A DNA stretch of 64,000 nt from Leptospira adleri. Its GTDB lineage: Bacteria; Spirochaetota; Leptospiria; Leptospirales; Leptospiraceae. Each line of letters begins with the position of its first letter. Within the stretch, counting starts at the first letter, position 1. Of the stretch, positions 16,806 through 29,236 are shown one piece after another. The notes beneath the pieces are model-generated. The model searched no databases and was not told the origin of the DNA. It saw only the letters and a program-made list of their open reading frames with translations. The position numbers and the translations under genes were made by a program. The stretch is taken from contig NZ_NPDU01000002.1 of the NCBI RefSeq assembly GCF_002811985.1, forward strand, positions 93,049 through 157,048, read 5' to 3'.

Positions 16806-17579
16806 TTAGGTAATACCTCTTTTTTTCCGTATCTGTTCCAATACTCGAAAGAATTCCGTCTTCGCTTTTTCAAAATCCTGAAGGGAAAGATTTTCCGTAT
16901 AAGGAGAATTCTCCTTTTGATTTCCGCTCACGTTTAAAAAATACAATTCGTCCGAAACGATCGCTTTCATTCTCTTCGTGGAATTGGACTGGAAGAATTG
17001 TTCGAATTCAGGGCCCATATATACGAGAAGAATCGCAAGAAGACTCGGCTTCAGGCGGATGAGAACCTGTTGTTTCCAGATCGGTTCCCAATTGTAAAAG
17101 TCCTTCCAAGATTCCTGCGTAGAACCCGATTCTCCGTACAAGACTTTCAGATCCTCCTCGATTCCCTCGGGTTGGAAACGGGAGAACACACTTTTCAGAT
17201 CCGCGTGTTCGTAGGAAAGAATTCGATTGAGTTCCGCCTCCGGAACGAATACCACACCCGAAATTTTTTCGTTCTGAAGACTCAAAAAATTCCCGGTCGA
17301 AACGACGAGAGAATATTCTCGTCCGCCTTTTTCCTTTCCTTCGAGACGAAACAACTTCGGACCATTCTTAAGAATTTTATAATATTTCGTTTCATGAACG
17401 ACGCCCGAACTTTTTTTACGGGTCACGAAAAAACGATCCGCTTTTTCCCGAAGTTCAAAAAGTTCGCGTTTGTATCCGTAACTTTCTCGCACGGGAGGAG
17501 TTTCGTCGACGTGGCCCCGTTTCTTCTTTCGTCCGCGAAAGAAAGAAAGGATTCTTTTAAAAAACGACTTAACTCCCAT
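16806..17579 (-). CDS. Protein of unknown function in LPS cluster
   Basis: A 257-residue protein not recognised as any family. The N-terminus is strongly basic with repeated Phe and Arg-Lys runs ([17 protein letters not shown]), then a mixed alpha/beta region. No signal peptide or clear transmembrane segment is seen; the hydrophobic patch [10 protein letters not shown] near 180 is short and probably buried. It overlaps the upstream glycosyltransferase by 11 bases and gmhA begins two bases after it, so it is almost certainly expressed and linked to envelope or LPS synthesis. A GAGG sits just before its ATG. Confidence 0.7.
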   Translation of the reverse strand: MGVKSFFKRILSFFRGRKKKRGHVDETPPVRESYGYKRELFELREKADRFFVTRKKSSGVVHETKYYKILKNGPKLFRLEGKEKGGREYSLVVSTGNFLSLQNEKISGVVFVPEAELNRILSYEHADLKSVFSRFQPEGIEEDLKVLYGESGSTQESWKDFYNWEPIWKQQVLIRLKPSLLAILLVYMGPEFEQFFQSNSTKRMKAIVSDELYFLNVSGNQKENSPYTENLSLQDFEKAKTEFFRVLEQIRKKRGIT

Positions 17580-18438
17580 AACCCTCTTTCACGTTAGACG
17601 GTCTTTCTATGAGCTTCTTCTCAAGCTCGTATTGTTTTGCGTCTTTTAAAAAAGTGGAATAAGCGGAGGAAACCGCGATGACCCAACCCGGAAATCCGTC
17701 CAAAAATCCGAATTTAAAAAAATACGTTTCGATAAACTTGGAGAAAGGTTTGTAAATCGTGCGAAGAACGGAAAACCGCTTTCCTTTTCGTTGTCTCGTC
17801 ATCGCGACGATCGAAGAAAACTGGTTGATCGTGTTCACCTGGTGCGTGAGATCTCGAAAACTGTAGTGGATTATATCTCCCGAAAGTTTTCCGCCCTTTC
17901 CTTGAATGCTGATATAATCGTGCGGATTTTCTCCGACCCAAATCGCATTTCCTTTTTTAAAGATGCGGTACCGAAATTGAGGATACCAACCGGAATAACG
18001 GATAAATCTGCCGAGATGAAACGTAAGACGGGAAACCTGAAAGCCGTCCCTTTCTTCGAAGCCTTCCTCCTCTTTGAATTTCCGAAGGGAACTTTGTAAT
18101 TCGGGCGAAACACGTTCGTCCGCGTCCAGAGAAAGAATCCAGTCGAATTTACAAAGCGAGATTGCGTCGTTTTTTTGTTCGATATGACCTTTGAATTTTT
18201 GTTTGAAAAATCGGACGTTCGGATAGGATTTCGAAATTTTTTCCGTATTATCCGTGCTATTCGAATCGAGAACGACGATCTCGTCCGCGATCTCAAGACA
18301 GGATTCGATACATTCGCCGATATTTCTTTCTTCGTTATAAGTGATGATGGCGACCGATAATTTTTTTCCTTGGGTAAATGGAGGGGTTCCGGTGTTTTTT
18401 TCCGTTTTCTTTTTCTTGGCTGGAATTGTTTTTCCCAT
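17569..18438 (-). CDS. Family 2 glycosyltransferase (WaaE/KdtX-like)
   Basis: A 289-residue GT-A fold glycosyltransferase resembling those that add a sugar to LPS core heptose. The nucleotide-sugar site is seen in LSVAIITYNEERNIGECIES (about 27-46), VVLDSNSTDNT, and the DxD-type LSLDADERV. The later YPQFRYRIFKKG and IHYSFRDLTHQVNTINQFSS are typical of the WaaE/KdtX group. The first 25 residues are Lys-Lys-rich and unconserved. It is first in a minus-strand chain that includes gmhA, and faces the O-antigen ligase gene across 109 bases, suggesting divergent promoters for LPS assembly. Confidence 0.87.
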   Translation of the reverse strand: MGKTIPAKKKKTEKNTGTPPFTQGKKLSVAIITYNEERNIGECIESCLEIADEIVVLDSNSTDNTEKISKSYPNVRFFKQKFKGHIEQKNDAISLCKFDWILSLDADERVSPELQSSLRKFKEEEGFEERDGFQVSRLTFHLGRFIRYSGWYPQFRYRIFKKGNAIWVGENPHDYISIQGKGGKLSGDIIHYSFRDLTHQVNTINQFSSIVAMTRQRKGKRFSVLRTIYKPFSKFIETYFFKFGFLDGFPGWVIAVSSAYSTFLKDAKQYELEKKLIERPSNVKEGYGS

Positions 18439-18547
18439 CTGTTCGATTGATTCCTGGAATCAGTTCTTTTTTCTAATGGTAGAATGAATTCTTTCTCTGT
18501 CATTGGTTTTTTAAGGGAATTTTTTAAGAACTTCCGAGGAGCAAACG

Positions 18548-20644
<2,097 letters not shown>

Positions 20645-20665
20645 AATTACAGACATTGAAAACTT

Positions 20666-20752
<87 letters not shown>

Positions 20753-20765
20753 GATACAAAGTGAC

Positions 20766-20840
<75 letters not shown>

Positions 20841-20965
20841 AAAGGTATGATTTTAAGGGAAAGTACAGTGTCAATAGAAAAGTCTTTGCAGCCAGTCTTT
20901 GTACTTCCTTTTACATTATCCCATCGATCGGAAGTAAGAATCCGACCCGATCAAGACGGATTTTT

Positions 20966-21406
20966 ATGAAACAAAGAAGAACCTATTTTTATCAGATGGA
21001 TTCTCGAGGCCGCCTCTTTCACGAGGGAACCGAATTGAACGACCCGGACTTTCTGGACTTTTTTATTTCCAGAATTCAAAAAAATGAAACGGGAATTCAT
21101 CCCGAATTTCCTTATCTTTCCGCTTGTGCCGGAGAATGGAATTTCATCCTGCCCGCGACCTCGGTCTTCGTATTTCGAAAATGGGAAGCCGAAAAACTTT
21201 TTTACTCTCCGAACTTATCCGTCCCTTTCCAACCCGATCAATTGAGGATGTACGGAAATTCTTTGGTGCATCCGGCGCCAAGAAAAGAATGGGGATCATT
21301 TTCCAGCGAGCTCCTCCTCGAATTCTCGCAAAAAATCGAAGAACAGGAAAACGATCTCTACTTTCACCACAAAACCGGAGATTTTAAGATCCGAATTCTT
21401 TCTTAA
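20966..21406 (+). CDS. UPF0598 (DUF4505) family protein
   Basis: A 146-residue soluble protein that resembles the UPF0598 family, best known from animal C8orf82. Matching pattern elements in order are: RTYFYQMDSRGRLFHEG near 4-20, a DPDFLDFFISR stretch, FPYLSACAGEWNF, a PF.PD.LRMYGN segment, and LVHPAPRKEWGSFSSELLLEFS. The function of the family is unknown. The ATG at 20966 is preferred, as longer readings extend into the tRNA-Cys gene. It stands alone on the plus strand after the tRNAs. Confidence 0.75.
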   Translation: MKQRRTYFYQMDSRGRLFHEGTELNDPDFLDFFISRIQKNETGIHPEFPYLSACAGEWNFILPATSVFVFRKWEAEKLFYSPNLSVPFQPDQLRMYGNSLVHPAPRKEWGSFSSELLLEFSQKIEEQENDLYFHHKTGDFKIRILS

Positions 21407-21712
21407 TGCCGATTCTTTTTTTAAAGTCTCGGATCCAAACAAAGGCTCATCACTCGCTTTCGAGAAGTTTTTAATCTTCCACAAACCATACAAATCTCAG
21501 TAAGAATTTAATCTTTTCAAGTTATCAATTTCAATATAAAACAGAGACAAAAATTGCCAGCTGATCCCAACCAAATTGCATTTCATTAAATTTGAATATT
21601 CAACTAATTGAAATTATCTTTCAGAATCCGTCCGTGTCCGATTAGAATTCTTCTTGCTTCGAATCCTCCGACGCAAAACAATAAGCCACTTTTTCAATGC
21701 AAGGAAGGAAAA
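21407..21712. other. 306-base intergenic region, presumed promoter region
   Basis: AT-rich DNA between the UPF0598 gene and the flavin-fold/cyclase operon. I see no gene, tRNA or strong terminator. The last bases, AAGGAAGGA at about 21701-21709, form the ribosome-binding site of the next gene. Confidence 0.6.
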
Positions 21713-22177
21713 ATGTTATCTCAGGAAGATTTAGGAGAACTGAACGGCCCGTTGTCCATCAGTATCGCGACTCGAAACGCGGAACTCAGACCGCATTTCG
21801 CAAGAGGATTCGGAGTCCGTTTGAACGAAGATCAAACCCATTTGACGGTAATGGTGCCGAAGGCAGTCGCAAAGGATTGTTTGGACGATATCGAAAACAA
21901 CCGTTTGATTGCGACGACCGTAGCTCACATGTCTTCTTTTAAGACAAGACAGTTCAAAGGAACGGTAAAACGAATCGCAGATTGTTCCGAAGAAGACTAC
22001 GAATTGATGAAGGGAATCCGGGATGCAGGTTCGGAAACGAGCAGACTGTTCTTCGGCTCCGACGCCGGCGTCGGTTGGGGAAAATATCGACTCAAACCGG
22101 GAATTGCGATCACTTTCGAACTTTCGGAACTCTTCGAACAATCCCCGGGAGCGAAAGCGGGAGAAAAATTAAAATGA
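21713..22177 (+). CDS. Pyridoxamine 5'-phosphate oxidase-like flavin-binding protein
   Basis: A 154-residue protein with the split-barrel fold of PNPOx-like FMN or F420 binders. Diagnostic stretches are ISIATRNAELRPHFARGFGV, then LTVMVPKAVAKDCLDDIENN and FKTRQFKGTVKRIADCSEED, matching the strand-rich core. Catalytic identity is uncertain; such proteins reduce or store flavins, bind haem, or sense. The ATG at 21713 is preceded by AAGGAAGGA at good spacing; an upstream extension of 35 residues lacks family similarity. It overlaps the next gene by ATGA, so it is coupled to a paralogue and then to a nucleotide cyclase. Confidence 0.75.
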   Translation: MLSQEDLGELNGPLSISIATRNAELRPHFARGFGVRLNEDQTHLTVMVPKAVAKDCLDDIENNRLIATTVAHMSSFKTRQFKGTVKRIADCSEEDYELMKGIRDAGSETSRLFFGSDAGVGWGKYRLKPGIAITFELSELFEQSPGAKAGEKLK

Positions 22178-22578
22178 TATTAGCAAAGATTCAATCCTGT
22201 CTGCAAGGAGTGGTTCCAAGCATCATGGTCACTTCTTCCAAAGACGGAATTCCGAACGCAACCATCGTAAGTCAGGTTTATCAAGTGGACGACTCTCACG
22301 TCGCAATCTCCAATCAATTTTTTGGAAAGACTCATAAGAATGTGGTGGAAAATCGCCATGCCGTTCTTCAAGTTTTGAACCCGGAAAACTTGGAACCCTG
22401 GATCCTTGAAATCTATTATCAAAGAACGGAAACCGAAGGCGAATTGTTCGAAGCGATGGAAATGCAGTTGGAAGCCATTGCGTCGATGTCCGGAATGAGC
22501 GACGTATTCAAACTGAAAGCGGCCGATATTTTCGAAGTTCGTTCCGTAAGCAATCTCGTCGAAGCGAAGGAGACCTAA
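22174..22578 (+). CDS. Second PNPOx-like split-barrel protein
   Basis: A 134-residue protein with the pyridoxamine 5'-phosphate oxidase-like pattern: VPSIMVTSSKDGIPNATIVS at 13-32, then VAISNQFFGKTHKNVVENRHAVLQV (about 46-70), the usual FMN-phosphate region. The C-terminal helix contains five methionines in MEMQLEAIASMSGMSDVF. It starts with ATG overlapping the previous stop and is followed after two bases by the cyclase, so the three form one operon. Substrate and cofactor are unknown. Confidence 0.75.
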   Translation: MILAKIQSCLQGVVPSIMVTSSKDGIPNATIVSQVYQVDDSHVAISNQFFGKTHKNVVENRHAVLQVLNPENLEPWILEIYYQRTETEGELFEAMEMQLEAIASMSGMSDVFKLKAADIFEVRSVSNLVEAKET

Positions 22579-22580
22579 TC

Positions 22581-23852
22581 GTGCCGAACGATCAGGAGAT
22601 CGAAGACTTTAAAAAACAATTCGTCGAAAATCAAAAAGGAATCGAAGAATTAAACCAGAAACTCCATCGAAAGACGAGAGAAGTCGAGATCATACAATCC
22701 ATTTCGGCAGAAATTTTAAACACCCTCGATCTCGATCAAATCTTCGAAAGGATTATGAAAGTGATGGACGAAGTATTTGGTTTCAAACACGCCCTGATTC
22801 TTCTTCTGCAAGAGGGAACGGAGATTCTAAAAGTCGTAGCCAGCCGAGGATACGAAGAAGCCGGGATCGGAGCCAAGGTGGAATTCGGACAAGGGGTGAT
22901 CGGGGTCGTAGCAAAGAGACAAAAAATCATGCGGATGGTCGGGATTTCGACTCAGATGCGTTATGCGGGACAGGTAGGTCAATCGATGGGAAAGGAAGAA
23001 AAAAGAATCGACCTCCCAGGTTTGAAAGACGCCAAAAGTCAGATCGCGATTCCGCTTCTTGTGAAAGAAAGACTGCTCGGAGTTTTCGCCGTTGAAAGCT
23101 CCGAGATGAACGCATTCAAATTGCTGGACGAAATGATTCTGAGCATCGTAGGAAATCAAATCGCCGTTGCAATCGAAAACGCGGCCGCCTATCACACGCA
23201 ACAACAACTCTCCGAAGCCTACAGCCGTTTCGTTCCTAAGGAAACTCTCGCGCTCCTGAGTAAACGTTCGATCTTAGAGACTCAGCTCGCGGATCAAACG
23301 GAGGGATTGATGACGGTGATGTTTTCCGATATCAGGGGTTTTACGACGCTTTCCGAAAAGATGACTCCCAGCGAAAATTTCCGTTTTATCAACGACTACC
23401 TCGGAATGATCGCCCCCGTGATTCGAGAACACCACGGGTTTATCGATAAGTTTATCGGAGACGCGATAATGGCTATCTTTCCCAGCCGCGCCGAAGACGC
23501 GATCGAAGCCTCTTTGGATATGAGAAAAACGCTTCGGAAATTCAACGAGATCAGAAAAGACCGGAATCAAGAGGCGGTGGATATCGGAATCGGAATTCAT
23601 ACGGGTCATCTGATGCTCGGAATCATCGGTCATGAAAATCGAATGGAATGTACGGTCATCGGAGACAGCGTAAATCTTGCTTCACGGATCGAAGGCCTTA
23701 CGAAACAATTCGGATGTCCTATCGTCGCAAGCGAAGTGACGATCGCTTCTCTGCGAGATTCAGAGCGGTTTCCTCACGAATTTCTGGATGAAGTTACGGT
23801 AAAGGGAAAATCTCAAGCGGTCAAAATCTACAAGATCAAAACGGAAGACTGA
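22581..23852 (+). CDS. GAF domain plus class III nucleotide cyclase
   Basis: A 423-residue signalling enzyme. A coiled coil (about 5-45) leads to a GAF domain (about 48-200), then a second short helix and the catalytic class III cyclase domain (about 242-420). Metal-binding aspartates are Asp250 in MFSDIRGFT and Asp294 in FIGDAIMAIF. Lys290 and the ECTVIGDSVNLASR block (354-369) with Thr358 resemble class III adenylate rather than guanylate cyclases, so cAMP is the likely product. The start is GTG at 22581 with AAGGAGA about 9 bases before. The GAF ligand is unknown; genes for two flavin-fold proteins immediately precede it, raising the idea of flavin or redox sensing. Confidence 0.9.
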   Translation: MPNDQEIEDFKKQFVENQKGIEELNQKLHRKTREVEIIQSISAEILNTLDLDQIFERIMKVMDEVFGFKHALILLLQEGTEILKVVASRGYEEAGIGAKVEFGQGVIGVVAKRQKIMRMVGISTQMRYAGQVGQSMGKEEKRIDLPGLKDAKSQIAIPLLVKERLLGVFAVESSEMNAFKLLDEMILSIVGNQIAVAIENAAAYHTQQQLSEAYSRFVPKETLALLSKRSILETQLADQTEGLMTVMFSDIRGFTTLSEKMTPSENFRFINDYLGMIAPVIREHHGFIDKFIGDAIMAIFPSRAEDAIEASLDMRKTLRKFNEIRKDRNQEAVDIGIGIHTGHLMLGIIGHENRMECTVIGDSVNLASRIEGLTKQFGCPIVASEVTIASLRDSERFPHEFLDEVTVKGKSQAVKIYKIKTED

Positions 23853-25664
<1,812 letters not shown>

Positions 25665-25760
25665 TCCACCCCTCAGAGAACTTTGATAGAGACTCGGATT
25701 CAGGAAAAAGAATTTTCCTGGGGGAAAGATTGAAAAGTCTGGTCATGAAAGGAACAATCC

Positions 25761-26162
<402 letters not shown>

Positions 26163-26179
26163 CGGGATTTTAATTCACA

Positions 26180-26446
26180 ATGGATTCGATTACATTCTTA
26201 GGTTATATTGCTTCTCTTTTGACAACGGTTTCTTTTCTTCCTCAGTTGATCCGAATCGTTATGGGAGGAAGCACCAAAGACATTTCGAGAAACATGTATA
26301 TTGTCTTTATCACGGGCGTTGTTTTTTGGTTTGTCTACGGATGTCTCAAAGAGGACTTTCCGATCATCCTCGCGAATATCTTTACTTTTATCTTCACTTC
26401 CATCATTCTTTATTTTAAATTAAAAAACGACGCAAAGGGAGAATGA
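26180..26446 (+). CDS. SemiSWEET sugar transporter
   Basis: An 88-residue three-helix membrane protein of the PQ-loop/SemiSWEET family, which works as a dimer to pass sugars down a gradient. Helix 1 is about 5-27 with the PQ motif in SFLPQLIR (Pro21-Gln22), helix 2 is about 39-56 with VFWFVYG, and helix 3 is about 62-82 with LANIFTFIFTS. Trp50 and Asn66 occupy the positions of the substrate-pocket residues in structurally solved homologues, one of which came from Leptospira. It lies 17 bases after queF; a functional link is not obvious. Confidence 0.93.
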   Translation: MDSITFLGYIASLLTTVSFLPQLIRIVMGGSTKDISRNMYIVFITGVVFWFVYGCLKEDFPIILANIFTFIFTSIILYFKLKNDAKGE

Positions 26447-26884
26447 GGAAATAATCAATCCTTTTTCAAGTTGCTTTGCCGTAGTTCCGACAAGAACGTT
26501 CGTTTTTTTTAAAAGGTTTCCGTAGGTCCTATAACGTTTCGGGCCTTTTTGCGCGGAATTACGTTTCATTTTGCATTAGAGAATATTACGGATTTCCCCC
26601 CTCCACCACCCTGCGGCACGATTCATAACGAGTGACGCATGGAGTTTATTAGGGCGGTGCGCGGGTTTTACGAAAAAAAGCAGCAACTACTACGGCTTCT
26701 CCGGTTTAGATGGCTTTAACCGTTTTCTTTTTCGATAATTCTTTTTCGGCATTTTAGTATATTTAGTTTTACTAATATGTAATATCGAAGATTCAAAAAG
26801 CAGTTCCTCACAGGACTTTCCTATGAAAATCGGAAATATTTTCATTCTCATCTTACGCTGTTCCGATCGTAGATTTTAATATAC
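26447..26884. other. 438-base intergenic region with repeat and AT-rich tail
   Basis: Convergent with the NHL lipoprotein gene. No gene was found. It contains a GC-rich repeat (26595-26664), several runs of A or T, and an AT-rich stretch near 26740-26790. No classical terminator was assigned. Confidence 0.55.
26595..26664. repeat. Dispersed repeat, copy 2 (inverted, extended loop)
   Basis: Read on the minus strand, it opens with CGCGCACCGCCCT and ends with AGGGTGGTGGAGGGG, matching the arms of the repeat at 8486-8517, but the loop is about 45 bases longer. The loop contains CATGCGTCACTCGTTATGAA-type sequence that the other copies lack. Confidence 0.5.
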
Positions 26885-29074
26885 TCATTCCATTCTTCGA
26901 ACGATGTGATCGGCCGCATCGGATATAAAAATGTTCACCCCGTCCGAAGTGATTCCATAAGGAATCCCGAAGGAGGCCGCCGTTGTCGCGCTTGACGGAC
27001 AAGGCGCCGCGTAATGAACCCCGGAACTTGTTCCTGATTTTCCGGCACAACCCGAAATGGTGCTCGTTGGATGAGGAGAGGTGAGACTGATAGTTCGAAT
27101 CAATCCACTTCCAGCATCGGTAAAATAAAGTTTGGATCCGTCCGAAATCAAAGAAGTAGGTCCCGAGAATGCAGCTCCTGTTCCTACCGCCGAGTCGTAA
27201 GAACCGGTATTTCCTCCTGCTAAGACCGAAAGAGTCGACAGAGATAAATCCAGCTTTACGATCGCATCTGCATCCGTGCTTGCGATAAAAAGAGAATTCC
27301 CTTGTAAGTATAACCCTTTCGGCGAATTCAATGGAGTCGCCATAGCCGGACCGCTCCCAATCCCGGCAACGCCCGTTCCCGCGATCGTATTCACCGTCCC
27401 TGCCCTCTGATCGATCATTCTGATTTTATGATTTCCCGTATCGGAAACATAAATTTTCACCCCATCCACCGAAAGATGATTCGGTTTATTCAGCTTCGCG
27501 CTTCCAAGCAAACCGTCTACAGTTCCGAACGCATTGGGTGGAACGATATCATAGGTTGTCCCGGTTCCTAAATCGTATTTTACGATGTTAGAAGAATTCT
27601 CACCACAAGCGTAAACAAAAACGCCGTCGGTCGCGACTCCCTTTACGTTACTAAAATTAAAAAGATCCGATACAATTCTTGTGCTTATCTCGATTGCCCT
27701 GACTCTATCGTTTAGAGTATCTGCGACAAAAATTCTTTTTCCATCCGTCGCAATTTGCCCCGGAGTATTGAAAGTCGCAGCGTTTCCGATTCCATTCGAA
27801 TAACCGTTAATACCAACCTTACCCGTAAAGATTAAATTGGTAAAGGGCGGAAGTACTTCCATATTTCCCGTTAGAAAAGAAAGATCGGAGAGAATCGAAT
27901 TTCCACCGGATATCGGGCCGCTCGTTCCATTCTGACAATGAACCCGAATGTCGGTTATATGAGAACTTACGATCGATCCATACATCATCGCCACTTTACA
28001 AAATTGCCCGAAAGGATTGGAAGTGACCGTTAAGTTGAACGTTTCAGAAGCAATCAAACCCGTCGGCATTGTAAAATTTCCATCGGCAGTAACGGTAAAC
28101 GTATCGGAGTTTACTAAATTTTTCAACGTGACACTCCCGGATAAACCGGTCACGGTTCCACCAACGCTGTATTGATTCACGCACGTTATGGAAGGAGTGG
28201 AAACGTTTGCACCGGCTATGACGCCTGCTCCGGAAGTAATACTACAAAGTTGCTTAGGACTACTCGGTTGATTCGAAACGCTGATTGAATAAGCTCCTCC
28301 GTCCGCAACCGCGGTTGGAAACACGAAACTTGTTCCCGACGGCGAAATTTCATCACCGCCGTTGTTCTTCAATTTGAATCCGGACCCGGATAGACCTGAG
28401 ATTGTACCACTTACGGTATAAGAGTTTGTAGAACAGGTAACAAGGACATTCGTAATATTCGACGAGGTTACGGTACCGCTTGAGTTAGAAACCGAACAAA
28501 CCTGAGCCGGAGTAGAGGGATTTGCGGAAACCGAAACTGCATAACTTCCTCCGCTCGCTACCAAAGTTGAAAACGTAAAGGAAGATCCCGTCACGCTAAG
28601 GGAATCGGCTCCGTTGTTTAACAAAATCAAACCGCTTCCGGATAAACCGACGATACTTCCGCTCACCGTGTAAGCTGTAGAAGAACAAACGACACGGATA
28701 TCGGAAATGTCTCTCGAAGCAATCAAACCAGACGCGTTAGTAACGGAACATATCTGATTCGGTGATACCGGGTTCGAAACTACCGTAACAAGATACGTCT
28801 TTTGATTTTCGAGTTGGCTTTTAAATTCAAATACGCCGTTCGAAGAAACGTTTACAGTCTCATCCCCATTCAGTTGTAATATTAAAGCCGTGCCCGTAAG
28901 TCCGGACACTGTTCCCGAAATTTTAAACGGACCGGACCCGCCAACTACGGAAGTGAGCGGAAAACCAAAAATTCCCTTAAACGAAAAATCCGAATCATTT
29001 CGATTTCCCAAACAGCCGAAGAAAAACAGAAAGTAAAAAGCTAAATAGAAAGGAACGATTCCAAAAATTTTCAT
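26885..29074 (-). CDS. Lipoprotein with tandem Ig-like repeats and NHL beta-propeller
   Basis: A 729-residue exported protein. A signal peptide ends in the lipobox FFGC with Cys21. Residues about 50-385 contain four complete beta-sandwich repeats of 80-90 residues and a fifth partial unit, each with a VSG-ISGLSGSG-LLNNG pattern and a cysteine in QICSV or QVCSV. Residues about 420-725 form an NHL-type propeller with repeats such as IFVADTLNDRVRAIE, IYVSDTGNHKIRMID and IFISDAADHIVRRME. NHL propellers commonly bind proteins or glycans; surface location is likely but unproved. A long dyad lies immediately upstream of the start (29089-29132). Confidence 0.85.
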   Translation of the reverse strand: MKIFGIVPFYLAFYFLFFFGCLGNRNDSDFSFKGIFGFPLTSVVGGSGPFKISGTVSGLTGTALILQLNGDETVNVSSNGVFEFKSQLENQKTYLVTVVSNPVSPNQICSVTNASGLIASRDISDIRVVCSSTAYTVSGSIVGLSGSGLILLNNGADSLSVTGSSFTFSTLVASGGSYAVSVSANPSTPAQVCSVSNSSGTVTSSNITNVLVTCSTNSYTVSGTISGLSGSGFKLKNNGGDEISPSGTSFVFPTAVADGGAYSISVSNQPSSPKQLCSITSGAGVIAGANVSTPSITCVNQYSVGGTVTGLSGSVTLKNLVNSDTFTVTADGNFTMPTGLIASETFNLTVTSNPFGQFCKVAMMYGSIVSSHITDIRVHCQNGTSGPISGGNSILSDLSFLTGNMEVLPPFTNLIFTGKVGINGYSNGIGNAATFNTPGQIATDGKRIFVADTLNDRVRAIEISTRIVSDLFNFSNVKGVATDGVFVYACGENSSNIVKYDLGTGTTYDIVPPNAFGTVDGLLGSAKLNKPNHLSVDGVKIYVSDTGNHKIRMIDQRAGTVNTIAGTGVAGIGSGPAMATPLNSPKGLYLQGNSLFIASTDADAIVKLDLSLSTLSVLAGGNTGSYDSAVGTGAAFSGPTSLISDGSKLYFTDAGSGLIRTISLTSPHPTSTISGCAGKSGTSSGVHYAAPCPSSATTAASFGIPYGITSDGVNIFISDAADHIVRRME

Positions 29075-29088
29075 ACGTTTTCTCCCGG

Positions 29089-29132
29089 GTATCCTTGCTT
29101 CAAACGACTTGCTAGGTTTGAAGTCAGGATAC
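29089..29132 (-). promoter_or_regulatory. Long inverted repeat in the leader of the NHL lipoprotein gene
   Basis: Two 17-base arms (29089-29105 and 29116-29132) are complementary at 15 positions around a 10-base loop. The arm next to the gene starts within a few bases of the GGGAGA ribosome-binding site at about 29080-29087, so as RNA the hairpin would sit just 5' of it. It could be an operator or a translation-control hairpin. Confidence 0.5.
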
Positions 29133-29164
29133 TCTACTGAAAAAAAAGCTTCTTTGGAATTACT

Positions 29165-29194
29165 CTTATAAAGCCAAAATCGCTACTTTATAAG
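29165..29194. promoter_or_regulatory. Dyad CTTATAAAG-N12-CTTTATAAG (candidate operator)
   Basis: Perfect 9-base inverted repeats 12 bases apart in the region between the lipoprotein gene and the AraC gene, about 90 bases before the lipoprotein start. A related TTATAA-core dyad lies upstream of the second AraC gene (31764-31786). Confidence 0.38.
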
Positions 29195-29236
29195 ATCCTA
29201 ATCTGTTCTCGGAAACTCCGCCATTTCAAATTGAAA

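Noticed and set aside
25665..25760. PreQ1 riboswitch before queF
   Set aside because: The leader is only 96 bases and shows no compact hairpin with the A-rich tail that defines preQ1 classes.
27950..28900. Tandem repeats that might suggest a CRISPR array
   Set aside because: The repetition is at the protein level, about 85-residue Ig-like units in the lipoprotein; there are no short direct repeats with spacers.
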